Assembly (NCBI GenBank): GCA_963837325.1 | Contig: CAWIMV010000002.1 | Span: forward strand, 620,001 to 684,000 | Direction of reading: 5' to 3' | DNA from: CAVQKZ01 sp963837325 | Lineage (GTDB): Bacteria; Actinomycetota; Actinomycetes; Mycobacteriales; Jatrophihabitantaceae | Length of the DNA: 64,000 nt | Shown: one piece after another, positions 50,169 through 61,381 of the stretch | Layout: each line of letters starts with the position of its first letter | How positions within the stretch are numbered: the first letter of the stretch is position 1 | The notes under the pieces: generated by a model | Database searches by the model: none | What the model was told of the DNA's origin: nothing | The model's input: the letters and a program-made list of their open reading frames with translations, nothing else | Position numbers and translations under genes: made by a program

Positions 50169-52046
50169 ATGGCACGAGCGGTCGGAATCGACCTAGGTAC
50201 CACCAACTCCGTCGTCTCGGCCCTGTCCGGCGGCGAACCGGAGGTCATTGCGAACTCCGAAGGATCGCGCACTACGCCCAGCGTCGTAGCTTTCGCGAAG
50301 AACGGCGAAGTGCTCGTCGGCGAGGTCGCGAAGCGGCAGGCCGTCACCAACATCGACCGCACCATCCGCTCGGTGAAGCGCCACATGGGCGACCCAGCGT
50401 GGAAGGTCGACATCGACGGCAAGACATACAACGCGCAGGAGATCAGCGCGCGCGTGCTGCAGAAGCTCAAGCGTGACGCCGAGTCCTACCTCGGCGAGCC
50501 GATCGCCGACGCCGTGATCACCGTCCCGGCGTACTTCAACGACGCCCAGCGCCAGGCCACCAAGGAGGCCGGCACGATCGCGGGCCTCAACGTCCTGCGC
50601 ATCGTCAACGAGCCCACCGCGGCCGCACTCGCGTACGGCCTGGACAAGGGCGACAAGGACCAGACCATCCTCGTCTTCGACCTCGGCGGCGGCACGTTCG
50701 ACGTGTCCCTGCTCGAGATCGGTGAGGGCGTCATCGAGGTCAAGGCCACCAGCGGCGACAACCACCTCGGTGGCGACGACTGGGACCAGCGCATCATCGA
50801 TTGGCTGGCCGACAAGTTCAAGGCCGCGCACGGCATCGACCTGACCAAGGACAAGATGGCGATGCAGCGCCTGCGTGAGGCTGCCGAGCGCGCGAAGATC
50901 GAACTGTCGTCGAACCAGCAGACCTCGATCAACCTGCCCTACATCACCCAGGACGCTGAGAAGAACCCGCTGTTCCTGGACGAGTCGCTGTCGCGCGCCG
51001 AGTTCCAGAAGATCACCGCCGATCTGCTCGAGCGCACTCGCGCGCCGTTCCAGAACGTGATCAAGGACGCCGGCATCAAGCTCAGCGAGATCGAGCACGT
51101 GGTGCTCGTCGGCGGCTCCACCCGCATGCCTGCGGTCACCGACCTGGTCAAGGAACTGACCGGCGGCAAGGAGCCGAACAAGGGCGTCAACCCCGATGAG
51201 GTCGTCGCCGTCGGTGCCGCGCTGCAGGCCGGTGTGCTCAAGGGCGAGGTCAAGGACGTCCTGCTGCTCGACGTCACTCCGTTGAGTCTCGGCATCGAGA
51301 CCAAGGGCGGCATCATGACCAAACTGATCGAGCGCAACACGACCATCCCGACCAAGCGCTCGGAGATCTTCACGACTGCCGACGACAACCAGTCCAGCGT
51401 GCAGATCCAGGTCTACCAAGGCGAGCGCGACATCGCGGCCTACAACAAGAAGCTCGGCATGTTCGAGCTGACCGGTCTGCCGCCGGCGCCGCGCGGGATG
51501 CCGCAGATCGAGGTCACGTTCGACATCGACGCCAACGGCATCGTGCACGTCTCGGCCAAGGACCTGGCCACCAGTAAGGAACAGGGCATGACGATCACCG
51601 GCGGCTCGGGCCTGAGCAAGGACGAGATCGACCGGATGATGAAGGACGCCGAGGCCCACGCCGAAGAGGACAAACGCCGTCGCGACGAGGCCGAGATCCG
51701 CAACTCCGCGGAGGCTCAGCAGTTCGCCACGGAGAAGTTCCTCACCGAGAGCGGTGACAAGCTGCCGGCCGACAAGAAGGTCGAGCTGGAAGCCGCGCTC
51801 GAGGAGCTGAAGAAGGCCCTCGACGGCGCCGACTTCGAAGCCATCAAGGCTGCGCAGGAGAAGGTGTCGGCCGTCGCCTCCGAGGCGGGCGGCGCGATGT
51901 ACGCGGCCGCCTCGGCCGAGCAGGGCGCCGAAGGTGCCGCCACTGGTGGCGCCACCGACTCGGGTTCCTCGGCCGACGACAGCGTCGTTGACGCCGAAGT
52001 TGTGGACGAAGGCGACGACACCGGCCCCGCTGAGGGTGCCAAGTGA
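50169..52046 (+). CDS. dnaK: Molecular chaperone DnaK (Hsp70)
   Basis: A 625-residue Hsp70. ATPase signatures are VGIDLGTTNSVVS, FDLGGGTFDVSLLEIG and VVLVGGSTRMPAV. The substrate-binding domain has TPLSLGIETKGG and KEQGMTITGGSGLSKDEIDRM, followed by the helical lid and an acidic Gly/Ala tail. It folds and protects nascent and denatured proteins with DnaJ and GrpE. ATG 50169 has GAAGGAG seven bases before. First gene of dnaK-grpE-dnaJ-hspR; overlaps grpE by GTGA. Confidence 0.98.
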   Translation: MARAVGIDLGTTNSVVSALSGGEPEVIANSEGSRTTPSVVAFAKNGEVLVGEVAKRQAVTNIDRTIRSVKRHMGDPAWKVDIDGKTYNAQEISARVLQKLKRDAESYLGEPIADAVITVPAYFNDAQRQATKEAGTIAGLNVLRIVNEPTAAALAYGLDKGDKDQTILVFDLGGGTFDVSLLEIGEGVIEVKATSGDNHLGGDDWDQRIIDWLADKFKAAHGIDLTKDKMAMQRLREAAERAKIELSSNQQTSINLPYITQDAEKNPLFLDESLSRAEFQKITADLLERTRAPFQNVIKDAGIKLSEIEHVVLVGGSTRMPAVTDLVKELTGGKEPNKGVNPDEVVAVGAALQAGVLKGEVKDVLLLDVTPLSLGIETKGGIMTKLIERNTTIPTKRSEIFTTADDNQSSVQIQVYQGERDIAAYNKKLGMFELTGLPPAPRGMPQIEVTFDIDANGIVHVSAKDLATSKEQGMTITGGSGLSKDEIDRMMKDAEAHAEEDKRRRDEAEIRNSAEAQQFATEKFLTESGDKLPADKKVELEAALEELKKALDGADFEAIKAAQEKVSAVASEAGGAMYAAASAEQGAEGAATGGATDSGSSADDSVVDAEVVDEGDDTGPAEGAK

Positions 52047-52708
52047 GCGATCGTCCCCAGCCCTCGACGGCACCGGACGAGCCGGACCGGGTCGTGATCC
52101 GCGACAAGCGGAGGATCGACCCGGTCACCGGTGAAGCCCGGGTTGTCCAACCCGAGGCGTCAGCCACCGCGGCCCCGGCCGCACCGGCCCACGAAGCGGA
52201 GTCAGCCGAGCTGACCGCATTGCACACCGCAGTCGCGGAGCGCACCGCCGATCTGCAGCGGCTGCAGGCTGAGTACGCCAACTACCGCAAGCGGTCCGAG
52301 CGCGATCGCCTCGCCGCGGGCGAGGTGGCGATCAGCCGGGTGCTGGCCGAGCTGCTGCCGGTGCTTGACGACATCGACCGGGCCCGCGACCACGGCGACC
52401 TGACCGGCGCGCTGAAGGCGGTGGCCGATCAGCTCGACGGCATCTTCAGCAAGCTCGGCCTGCAGGCGTTCGGCGAGGTGGGTGACCCGTTCAATCCGGC
52501 CATCCACGAGGCCGTCCTGCACGACGAGTCCGACCAGGTGACGGTGCCGACCTGTACCACGGTCATGCGCCGGGGCTACCAGCACGGCGAGCGACTGCTC
52601 CGACCGGCCATGGTCGGCGTGACCGACCCCGCGCCGGCGTCCCCGCCCGAGGCAACCACCGTCGACGACCTGCTGCAACAACCCGAAGACCCGCAACCAG
52701 GGGCGTAG
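52043..52708 (+). CDS. grpE: Nucleotide exchange factor GrpE
   Basis: A 221-residue GrpE: a disordered N-terminus, a long coiled coil (ELTALHTAVAERTADLQRLQAEYANYRKRSERD), and the beta-rich head with EVGDPFNPAIHEAVLHDES and VMRRGYQHGERLLRPAMVGV. It releases ADP from DnaK. It has an unusually long Pro/Glu-rich C-terminal tail. Start is GTG overlapping the dnaK stop. Confidence 0.96.
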   Translation: MSDRPQPSTAPDEPDRVVIRDKRRIDPVTGEARVVQPEASATAAPAAPAHEAESAELTALHTAVAERTADLQRLQAEYANYRKRSERDRLAAGEVAISRVLAELLPVLDDIDRARDHGDLTGALKAVADQLDGIFSKLGLQAFGEVGDPFNPAIHEAVLHDESDQVTVPTCTTVMRRGYQHGERLLRPAMVGVTDPAPASPPEATTVDDLLQQPEDPQPGA

Positions 52709-52713
52709 CCCCA

Positions 52714-52842
52714 GAAAGTGACCACCACGCGATGAGCTCCCCCGCAAGCGGGCGGTACCCCCGGCGCGAAAGACGAAGCGCCGAAGGCGCGCGCGCCGAG
52801 TGTCGACCCGAGCGCTTGCGCGAGCGGTCGGCTGCGAGGTGC
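52714..52842 (+). other. GC-rich hairpin-forming gap between grpE and dnaJ
   Basis: The 142-bp spacer between grpE and dnaJ contains several short inverted repeats, e.g. CCCGC-AA-GCGGG near 52742 and GCGC/GGCGC pairs near 52770-52795. They may attenuate or process the operon mRNA. No gene is present. Confidence 0.35.
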
Positions 52843-52850
52843 GCTGCAAA

Positions 52851-54059
52851 ATGAGCACGAAGGACTACATCGAGAAGGACTACTACGCCGCGCTCGGCGT
52901 CGCCAAGGACGCCTCGGCGAGTGAGATCAAGAAGGCCTACCGCAAGTTGGCCCGCGAGCTGCACCCGGACAAGAACCCGGGCAACGCCGAAGCCGAGGCC
53001 CGGTTCAAAGAGGTCTCCGAGGCCTACGACGTGCTCGCCGACGACAAGACCCGCAAGGAGTACGACGAGGCCCGCTCGCTGTTCGGTGCCGGCGGCATGG
53101 GCGGCGGCGGCTTCCGGGGCGCCGGTTTCCCGCCGGGCAACGGCTCGACCACGTTCGACATGTCTGACATCTTCGGCAACGCCGGTGGCTCGGCCGACCT
53201 CGGCGACCTGTTCGGTGACCTGTTCGGCAACGCCGCCGGTACCCGGACGCGACCGCGCACAGCCAGCCCCACCCGCGGGCGCGACGTCAACGCCGAGGTC
53301 AGCCTGAGTTTCGACGAGGCCGTGCACGGCGCCACCTTGCCGCTGCAGCTGTCCGGCCCCGGTGCGTGCAAGACCTGCCATGGCAGTGGCGCGCGCCCGG
53401 GCACGGCTCCGCACCGCTGCCCCACCTGCGGCGGCAGCGGCTTCATCAGCAGCAACCAGGGCGCCTTCGGGTTCAGCGAGCCCTGCCGCGACTGCCGCGG
53501 GACCGGCCAGGTCGTCGACAATCCGTGCCCCGAATGCGGCGGCAGCGGCGTCACGACCCAGACCCGGACGATCACCGTGCGGGTGCCGGCCGGCGTCCGG
53601 GACGGTGCCCGGCTGCGCATCGCCGGCAAGGGCACACCCGGTGAACGCGGCGGACCGGCCGGCGACCTGTTCGTCACCGTGCACGTCGGCGCCCACCAGT
53701 TGTTCGGCCGGGTCGGCGACGACCTGACGTTGACGCTGCCGGTCACCTTTGCCGAAGCGGCACTGGGCGCGACCGTGCGGGTACCCACATTGGACGGCTC
53801 GGTCGCGGTGAAGATCGCGCCGGGCACACCGTCGGGTCGCACCCTGCGCGTCCGCGGCCGCGGAGTGCCGAAGAAGAGCGCCGCCGGAGACCTGCTGGTC
53901 ACGGTGGACGTGGCCGTGCCGCAGAAGCTGAACGCCGCCGCCCGCGACGCGCTGCTGAGCTACGCCGCGGCCCAGCCCGACGACCCCCGTCCGCAGATAA
54001 CCGCCGCGCTGGCCCAGACGGCGTCGCGGACGCGGCCCAAGGAGGCTGCGCATGACTGA
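52851..54059 (+). CDS. dnaJ: Chaperone DnaJ (Hsp40, type I)
   Basis: A 402-residue type I DnaJ: J domain with HPDKNPG (the HPD motif), a Gly/Phe-rich stretch, four zinc-finger repeats (CKTCHGSG, CPTCGGSG, CRDCRGTG, CPECGGSG) and two C-terminal substrate-binding beta domains. It delivers clients to DnaK and stimulates its ATPase. ATG 52851 follows GAGGTG; a GTG 51 bases upstream would add an unlike N-terminus. It overlaps hspR by eight bases. Confidence 0.97.
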   Translation: MSTKDYIEKDYYAALGVAKDASASEIKKAYRKLARELHPDKNPGNAEAEARFKEVSEAYDVLADDKTRKEYDEARSLFGAGGMGGGGFRGAGFPPGNGSTTFDMSDIFGNAGGSADLGDLFGDLFGNAAGTRTRPRTASPTRGRDVNAEVSLSFDEAVHGATLPLQLSGPGACKTCHGSGARPGTAPHRCPTCGGSGFISSNQGAFGFSEPCRDCRGTGQVVDNPCPECGGSGVTTQTRTITVRVPAGVRDGARLRIAGKGTPGERGGPAGDLFVTVHVGAHQLFGRVGDDLTLTLPVTFAEAALGATVRVPTLDGSVAVKIAPGTPSGRTLRVRGRGVPKKSAAGDLLVTVDVAVPQKLNAAARDALLSYAAAQPDDPRPQITAALAQTASRTRPKEAAHD

Positions 54060-54444
54060 CCACATGCTGGGGGTCGGCGCCGTACCTGAGGACGCGCCCG
54101 TGTTCGTGATCTCGGTCGCCGCCCAGTTGGCCGGGATGCACGCCCAGACCCTGCGTCAGTACGACCGGCTCGGGCTGGTCACGCCCGGCCGCACTGGCGG
54201 CGGTGGGCGCCGCTACTCCGCCCGCGACGTCGCGCTGCTGCGCGAGGTCCAGCGCCTGAGCCAGGACGAGGGCGTGAACCTGGCCGGCATCAAACGCATC
54301 ATCGAACTGGAATCGCACGTGGACGCGCTACGCAGCCGGATCGCCGAGCTGGCTGCGCAACTGGAACGGGCCACCTCCGACCTGGCCCGCCACCGCGGCC
54401 CGTCGACCTCGCTCGTCGTCTGGAAGCCGCAGCGCCGCCGATAA
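54052..54444 (+). CDS. hspR: HspR heat-shock repressor (MerR family)
   Basis: A 130-residue MerR-type winged helix with FVISVAAQLAGMHAQTLRQYDRLGLVTPGRT, GGRRYSARDVALL and a coiled coil (SRIAELAAQLERATSDLARH). In Streptomyces and Mycobacterium HspR binds HAIR sites and represses the dnaK operon and clpB with DnaK as corepressor. Its place at the end of the operon and the HAIR-like site before dnaK fit autoregulation. Confidence 0.95.
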   Translation: MTDHMLGVGAVPEDAPVFVISVAAQLAGMHAQTLRQYDRLGLVTPGRTGGGGRRYSARDVALLREVQRLSQDEGVNLAGIKRIIELESHVDALRSRIAELAAQLERATSDLARHRGPSTSLVVWKPQRRR

Positions 54445-54453
54445 CCACCCCGT

Positions 54454-54506
54454 CTTGGCCTCCCAGCAGGCTGACCCGCCGTCAAACCGCCTGCAGCGGG
54501 GCCAAG
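54454..54506. promoter_or_regulatory. Two-part symmetric palindrome before clpB
   Basis: CTTGGCC-5-GCAGGC-17-GCCTGC-5-GGCCAAG, with equal gaps on both sides. It fills most of the 81-bp gap between hspR and clpB and ends 19 bp before the ATG. It could terminate the dnaK operon or regulate clpB. It does not match HAIR. Confidence 0.5.
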
Positions 54507-54525
54507 CTGAACCCAAGGACTAGCA

Positions 54526-57102
<2,577 letters not shown>

Positions 57103-57155
57103 CGCGACAATCCCCGGGATCGCTCCGAACCTGCGGTGCGAGCTAGGAGGGCACG

Positions 57156-57932
57156 ATGTCGTCGTCTACTCCCGAGGATCCGCCGGACCCGTACCGCCCG
57201 CCGCAGCCTGGTGATCAGCCGCCGCCGTACGGCGGGCAGCCACCGCAGTACGGGCCACCACCGCAGTACGGGCAGCCACCCCAGCAGGGGCAGCCACCCC
57301 AGCAGGGGCAGCCGCCTCAGTACGGCGGCCAGCCACCGCCGTATGGCGACCCGCAATATGGGCAGCAGCCGCCCCAATATGGACAGCAGCAGTACGGGCA
57401 GCAGCCGCCGCAATACCCGAGTGCGCCTATGCCGCCGACCGGGTCGGCCTACGGCTACCCACAGGCGCCCGTCCCGGGCGGTCGGCTGGCGGGCATGGGC
57501 GCCCGGTTCGGTGGCCTGGTGATCGATACCCTCGTCCTCGCCGTCCCGATCGTGCTCATCGGTTTGGCGACCGGAGCGTTCGACACGTCGAATTCGAAGA
57601 CTTGTGACGCGTCCGGCACCTGCTCCACGAACTTCAACTTCGGCAGTTCACTGCTCCTGGACTTCATCGCGCTGGTTGTCGGGGTGGCCTACTCGGCCTA
57701 TTTCGTCGGCATGAAGACGCAGACTCTCGGGCACCGGGCGGTTGGCATCCGGGTCGTTGACGCAAAGACCGGCGGCGCCATCGGTGCGGGGCGGGGCGCG
57801 CTGCGCTGGCTGGTGATGGCCGTGACCGGCGCCATCTGCACGATCGGTTACTGGTCGCCGTTCTTCGACAGCCAACGAAGGCAGGGGTGGCACGACAAGG
57901 CATCCAACGCGATCGCCATCCCGTCGAAGTAG
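57156..57932 (+). CDS. RDD-family membrane protein with Pro/Gln/Tyr-rich N-terminus
   Basis: A 258-residue protein. The first about 105 residues are low-complexity repeats of the QPPQYG/PPQQGQ type, then an RDD domain (RLAGMGARFGGLVIDTLVLA, HRAVGIRVVDAKTGG) with three helices. RDD proteins are common actinobacterial membrane proteins of uncertain role; some act as ion or antibiotic exporters or are phosphorylated at the N-terminus. AGGAGGG precedes the ATG. A 2-bp gap to the next gene indicates co-transcription. Confidence 0.87.
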   Translation: MSSSTPEDPPDPYRPPQPGDQPPPYGGQPPQYGPPPQYGQPPQQGQPPQQGQPPQYGGQPPPYGDPQYGQQPPQYGQQQYGQQPPQYPSAPMPPTGSAYGYPQAPVPGGRLAGMGARFGGLVIDTLVLAVPIVLIGLATGAFDTSNSKTCDASGTCSTNFNFGSSLLLDFIALVVGVAYSAYFVGMKTQTLGHRAVGIRVVDAKTGGAIGAGRGALRWLVMAVTGAICTIGYWSPFFDSQRRQGWHDKASNAIAIPSK

Positions 57933-57934
57933 CG

Positions 57935-58378
57935 ATGTCCGCGCGCTTCGCTTCGTTGCCCGCTGCGAGTCCGATTGCACAGCGGCGGGCAACGGAACCG
58001 AGCCGCGGCAGTCGCTGGCGGCTGGCCGCGGTCGCTGCGGCTCTGACCGCGGCCGACGTCGCGATTGATCCGACCCGCACGCATGTGCCGTTGTGTCCGT
58101 TGCACGCGTTGACCGGGCTGTCCTGCCCCTTCTGCGGCAGCCTGCGCGCCGTCGACGAACTGGTTCGTGGGCACGTCGCAACGGCGTTGGCCGACAACGC
58201 CCTGCTCGTCACGGCGCTACCGATCGTCGCGGCACTGTGGCTGGTTGACGTCGCCGGCATTGGATCGCGCGCTGCGCCGCGCCGGTGGTCGCCCGCCGTC
58301 AAGGTCGGCCTCGTTGCCGTGGTCGTCGTCTTCGCGGTCGTGCGCAACCTGCCGTTCGCCGGCGCGCTCCGGCCCTAG
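57935..58378 (+). CDS. DUF2752 membrane protein
   Basis: A 147-residue membrane protein with two or three helices and the family motif LTGLSCPFCGSLRAVDELVRGHV, where the two cysteines and the adjoining Arg are conserved. The function of DUF2752 is unknown. It is co-transcribed with the RDD gene and convergent with the DUF4190 gene, and RDD-DUF2752 neighbours are frequent in actinobacteria. Confidence 0.85.
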   Translation: MSARFASLPAASPIAQRRATEPSRGSRWRLAAVAAALTAADVAIDPTRTHVPLCPLHALTGLSCPFCGSLRAVDELVRGHVATALADNALLVTALPIVAALWLVDVAGIGSRAAPRRWSPAVKVGLVAVVVVFAVVRNLPFAGALRP

Positions 58379-58402
58379 GCCGCCGCCGTCGTGCGGTCAG
58401 GC

Positions 58403-59071
58403 TCAGAAGCGGTCGCGAATGCAGTTGTTGTACTGCGACGTGTCGTTGCGGTCGTAGACGTCCAGGCAGGGCCGGATGCGTGAGTAGATGACGACCGACA
58501 GGATCGTGGCCAGTAGCGCGCCGACGAGGGCACAGACCAACCCGCTCATCGCCATCCCGCGCCCGCCGCCGCCCCGCTTGGCGTCGCTGAGCCCGAGGAA
58601 GCCGAAGATCACGCCCAGCGCGACGAATACCACGTCGAAAATGCTCGTCCAACAGAAGACGATGGCCAGGATGCCCAGCACGAGCGCGGCGATCGCCTTG
58701 CCGTTGCCGGTGCGAGGCTGCGGGTACTGCTGGGCGTAGCCCGGCGGCGCCGGAGGGGGATAGCCGGGCCCGCCGTAGCCCGACTGCGGGAGCCCGGGCG
58801 CGGCATAGCGCGGCGGCGGATACCCCGGCTGCGCCGGACCGGACCCGGCCGGCTGAGGTCCGGACGGTGGCGCCGTTGCCGGTGGCGGCGTGTAACCGGG
58901 CGGGGCGTATTCGGGCGGGACGGGGTGCTCGGGCGCGCCGAATCGGTAGGGATCGAAGGTTGGCTCGGGCTTGTCGAGCGATACCCGTTCCGGCGCGGGC
59001 TCAGCCGCCGGCGTCGAGCGCTCCGGATCGGGCCCGGACGAACTCGGCCCGTCACCGGGTGGGGTTGTCAT
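58403..59071 (-). CDS. DUF4190-type membrane protein with Pro/Tyr-rich N-terminus
   Basis: A 222-residue protein. A disordered N-terminus rich in Pro, Gly and Tyr (YAPPGYTPPPATAPP type) is followed by two helices of the DUF4190/CD225 type (AIAALVLGILAIVFCWTSIF, MAMSGLVCALVGALLATILS) and a short outside tail with two cysteines (CLDVYDRND, NNCIRD). Such proteins lie near the membrane in actinobacteria, role unknown. ATG 59071 has GGAGAG before it. Confidence 0.83.
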   Translation of the reverse strand: MTTPPGDGPSSSGPDPERSTPAAEPAPERVSLDKPEPTFDPYRFGAPEHPVPPEYAPPGYTPPPATAPPSGPQPAGSGPAQPGYPPPRYAAPGLPQSGYGGPGYPPPAPPGYAQQYPQPRTGNGKAIAALVLGILAIVFCWTSIFDVVFVALGVIFGFLGLSDAKRGGGGRGMAMSGLVCALVGALLATILSVVIYSRIRPCLDVYDRNDTSQYNNCIRDRF

Positions 59072-59197
59072 GGTGGCTCTCCGTAAGGTCCGGCTACCCA
59101 GCGCTGCTAGCGCGCGTGTGCACCGACTGTATCCGGTGAGCCGGGGCTGTCGTTCTCGCGCGGACACCACCGTCGCCCGCGCACGTACACTGCGCCG

Positions 59198-59980
59198 ATG
59201 ACCGACATGACGAAGGCCTCGACCGAGGCCAAGCCGGCCGAGCTGCCGAGACCGCCCCGCACGATAAACCTGGTGATCGCCGCGGTGTGCGCTCAGGTGG
59301 CCTTTTCGATCCTCCGGGCCGTCTCCATGTTCGGTTACAGCGACCAGTTGCGCCGATGGCTCATCGACAACAACAAGAAGGCCAAGAAGCCGGAGAACCC
59401 CTACACGCCCAGCCAAATAGCCGACGACCTGCATCGGCTGCGGGTGAGTGGGCTGCTGCAAGGCGCTGTGCTCGCGGCGGCATTGCTCCTGCTCGCCTTC
59501 CTGCTTCGGCGCCAAGGCACGGCGACGATGAGCCGGTGGGCGTTGATCATCGTGATGGTGCTGACCGGCGGTCCGTTCGGGCTCGTACCTGTCCACGGCA
59601 TACCGGCCGTGCCTCAGGCCGCCGCCGTGCTGTCGGGTATCGCCTGCGTCGCAGCACTTGTGCTGCTCTTCCTGCCGGATTCGCGGGCCTACTTCAAGGC
59701 GCTGACCGCTGCGCGGATGGCCGCGCGCGGTGTCACGCCGGGCCCGGCCCGTGGGCTCGGTGCCCTGTTCGCGCCGCGGCCGGCCGCGGCCCGCAAGCCT
59801 CCGCCGCCGTCCGGGCTGCGCTCCTCGGCCGCTTCACGGGCCGCCGCCCGTACGGCGGCCAAGCCCGGTCCGGCCGGCAGCCGGGCCAAGGTGCGCTCGG
59901 ACGAGGCGGCCATCGCGCGAGGCGCCGCTCTCGCGCGCAGTCGGGCCAAGGCCAGCAAGTCGCGCCGGACCGAGCGGTAG
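59198..59980 (+). CDS. Hypothetical membrane protein with basic Ala-rich tail
   Basis: A 260-residue protein with four predicted helices (NLVIAAVCAQVAFSILRAVS, LLQGAVLAAALLLLAFLL, WALIIVMVLTGGPFGLVPV, ALSGIACVAALVLLFLP-like), then a cytoplasmic tail of about 80 residues rich in Ala, Arg, Lys and Pro, which could bind nucleic acid or membrane. A TACACT lies 6 bases before the ATG, so a leaderless transcript is possible. The stop abuts the SDR start with no gap, so the two are coupled. No family was recognised. Confidence 0.72.
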   Translation: MTDMTKASTEAKPAELPRPPRTINLVIAAVCAQVAFSILRAVSMFGYSDQLRRWLIDNNKKAKKPENPYTPSQIADDLHRLRVSGLLQGAVLAAALLLLAFLLRRQGTATMSRWALIIVMVLTGGPFGLVPVHGIPAVPQAAAVLSGIACVAALVLLFLPDSRAYFKALTAARMAARGVTPGPARGLGALFAPRPAAARKPPPPSGLRSSAASRAAARTAAKPGPAGSRAKVRSDEAAIARGAALARSRAKASKSRRTER

Positions 59981-60748
59981 ATGCCGACGGCTCTGGTTAC
60001 CGGCGCGACGGCCGGTATCGGCGCGGAGTTCGCTCGGCAACTGGCGGCTGCTGGGCACGACCTGGTGCTCGTCGCCCGCAACCGCGATCGGCTGGCGGAG
60101 AGCCAGGCGCAGTTGGCCGGTGAGTTCGGCATCGACGTCGACGTGCTGAGCGCCGATCTGGTCAGCGCTGACGGTTGCCAAGTTGCGGCGGCCCGGATCG
60201 CCGATGCTGCGCGGCCGGTGGACGTGCTGGTGAACAACGCGGGCTTCGGCATGTACAAGCGCTTCGGCACGGCCGAGCTCGCGGAGGAGGAGCGCCAGCT
60301 CGCGCTCAACGTCGGCGCCGTCATGCGGTTGACGCATGCGGCGGTGCGGTCGATGACCGAGCGCGGCACCGGGCAGATCATCAACGTGTCGTCGGTGGCC
60401 GGTTTCGTCCCGCGCGGGGGTAATGCCACCTACTCGGCCAGCAAGGCCTGGGTGACGATGTTCAGCGAGGCGCTGGCGGTGCAACTGCGGGGCTCCGGCG
60501 TCTCGGTCACGGCGGTCTGTCCCGGCTTCACGCGGACGGAGTTCCACCAGCGGGCCAACGCCGACATGTCGCACGTGCCGGAGCGGATGTGGCTCGATGC
60601 CCGTGCGGTTGTGCGCGAAGGATTGGCCGACGCGGCGAGAGGCAAGCCGGTGAGCGTGCCCAGCCGGCAGTACAAGATGCTGGTCGGTGCGTCGCGGAGC
60701 ATCCCCCGGCCGCTGCTGCGCAAGATCATGGCCCGTCGCGCCTTCTGA
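59981..60748 (+). CDS. Short-chain dehydrogenase/reductase
   Basis: A 255-residue classical SDR. The cofactor site TGATAGIGAEFARQL is at the N-terminus, VNNAGFGM and the catalytic Ser of VSSVAGF with YSASK (Tyr-Lys) follow, and the substrate loop is PGFTRTEFHQRA. It reduces or oxidises a carbonyl or hydroxyl with NAD(P). The substrate is unknown. It begins at the base after the stop of the preceding gene. Confidence 0.92.
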   Translation: MPTALVTGATAGIGAEFARQLAAAGHDLVLVARNRDRLAESQAQLAGEFGIDVDVLSADLVSADGCQVAAARIADAARPVDVLVNNAGFGMYKRFGTAELAEEERQLALNVGAVMRLTHAAVRSMTERGTGQIINVSSVAGFVPRGGNATYSASKAWVTMFSEALAVQLRGSGVSVTAVCPGFTRTEFHQRANADMSHVPERMWLDARAVVREGLADAARGKPVSVPSRQYKMLVGASRSIPRPLLRKIMARRAF

Positions 60749-60784
60749 TCACCCTTCCCAGGGGGGATCGCTAGGGTTTCCGGA

Positions 60785-61312
60785 ATGAGCGACCGCGATG
60801 AACTGCTGCAGCTGATCAAGGACATCGCCGTCGTCCACGGCAAGGTCACGCTGTCCTCCGGCCGGGAGGCCGACTACTACCTCGACCTGCGCCGGATCTC
60901 CCTGCACCGCGCTGCGGCGCCGCTCGTCGGGAAAGTGCTGTTGGAGCTGACCGCCGACTGGTCGTATGAAGCGGTGGGTGGCCTGACGCTGGGCGCCGAC
61001 CCCTTGGCTGCGGCGATGCTGCATGCGAGCGGTGGCCGGTTCGACGCGTTCGTCGTGCGCAAGAGCGAGAAGGCGCACGGTCTGCAGCGGCGCATCGAAG
61101 GACCCGACGTCGCCGGGCGGCGGGTGCTCGCAGTCGAGGACACCTCAACGACCGGCAGCAGCGTGCTGACCGCGGTTGAGGCGCTGCGTGCGGCCGGCGC
61201 TGACGTGGTCGGGGTGGCGGTGGTGGTCGACCGCGGCGCGCGGGCGGCCGTCGAAGCGGCCGGGCTGGAGTACCGCAGCGCGTACCGCCCGGACGAACTC
61301 GGCCTGTTGTGA
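60785..61312 (+). CDS. pyrE: Orotate phosphoribosyltransferase
   Basis: A 175-residue OPRTase of the small actinobacterial type: GKVTLSSGREADYYLDLRR, GGLTLGADPLAAAML, VRKSEKAHGLQRRIEG and the PRPP motif VLAVEDTSTTGSSVLTAVEAL. It makes orotidine 5'-phosphate from orotate and PRPP in pyrimidine synthesis. The position after clpB and before an RNA methylase matches mycobacteria. Confidence 0.95.
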   Translation: MSDRDELLQLIKDIAVVHGKVTLSSGREADYYLDLRRISLHRAAAPLVGKVLLELTADWSYEAVGGLTLGADPLAAAMLHASGGRFDAFVVRKSEKAHGLQRRIEGPDVAGRRVLAVEDTSTTGSSVLTAVEALRAAGADVVGVAVVVDRGARAAVEAAGLEYRSAYRPDELGLL

Positions 61313-61315
61313 CTT

Positions 61316-61381
61316 CGAGTGGTCAGTTACCCGTCGAGTGGACAGCTATAGATGACCACTCCACGCGCAACTGACCACTCG
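61316..61381. repeat. Two-part palindrome overlapping the RNA-methylase start
   Basis: Outer arms CGAGTGGTCAGTT (61316-61328) and AACTGACCACTCG (61369-61381) are perfect. Inner arms CGTCGAGTGG (61332-61341) and CCACTCCACG (61357-61366) have one mismatch. The predicted ATG of the next gene at 61352 lies in the loop. In mRNA it would hide the start region. Confidence 0.85.

Noticed and set aside
50193..52073. A 626-codon minus-strand frame opposite dnaK
   Set aside because: Mirror frame of a highly conserved Hsp70; such antisense dnaK frames are a known artefact of codon usage.
52800..52850. Upstream GTG start for dnaJ at 52800
   Set aside because: It would add 17 residues (STRALARAVGCEVRC...) unlike DnaJ N-termini and lies in hairpin-rich DNA; the ATG at 52851 with GAGGTG fits.
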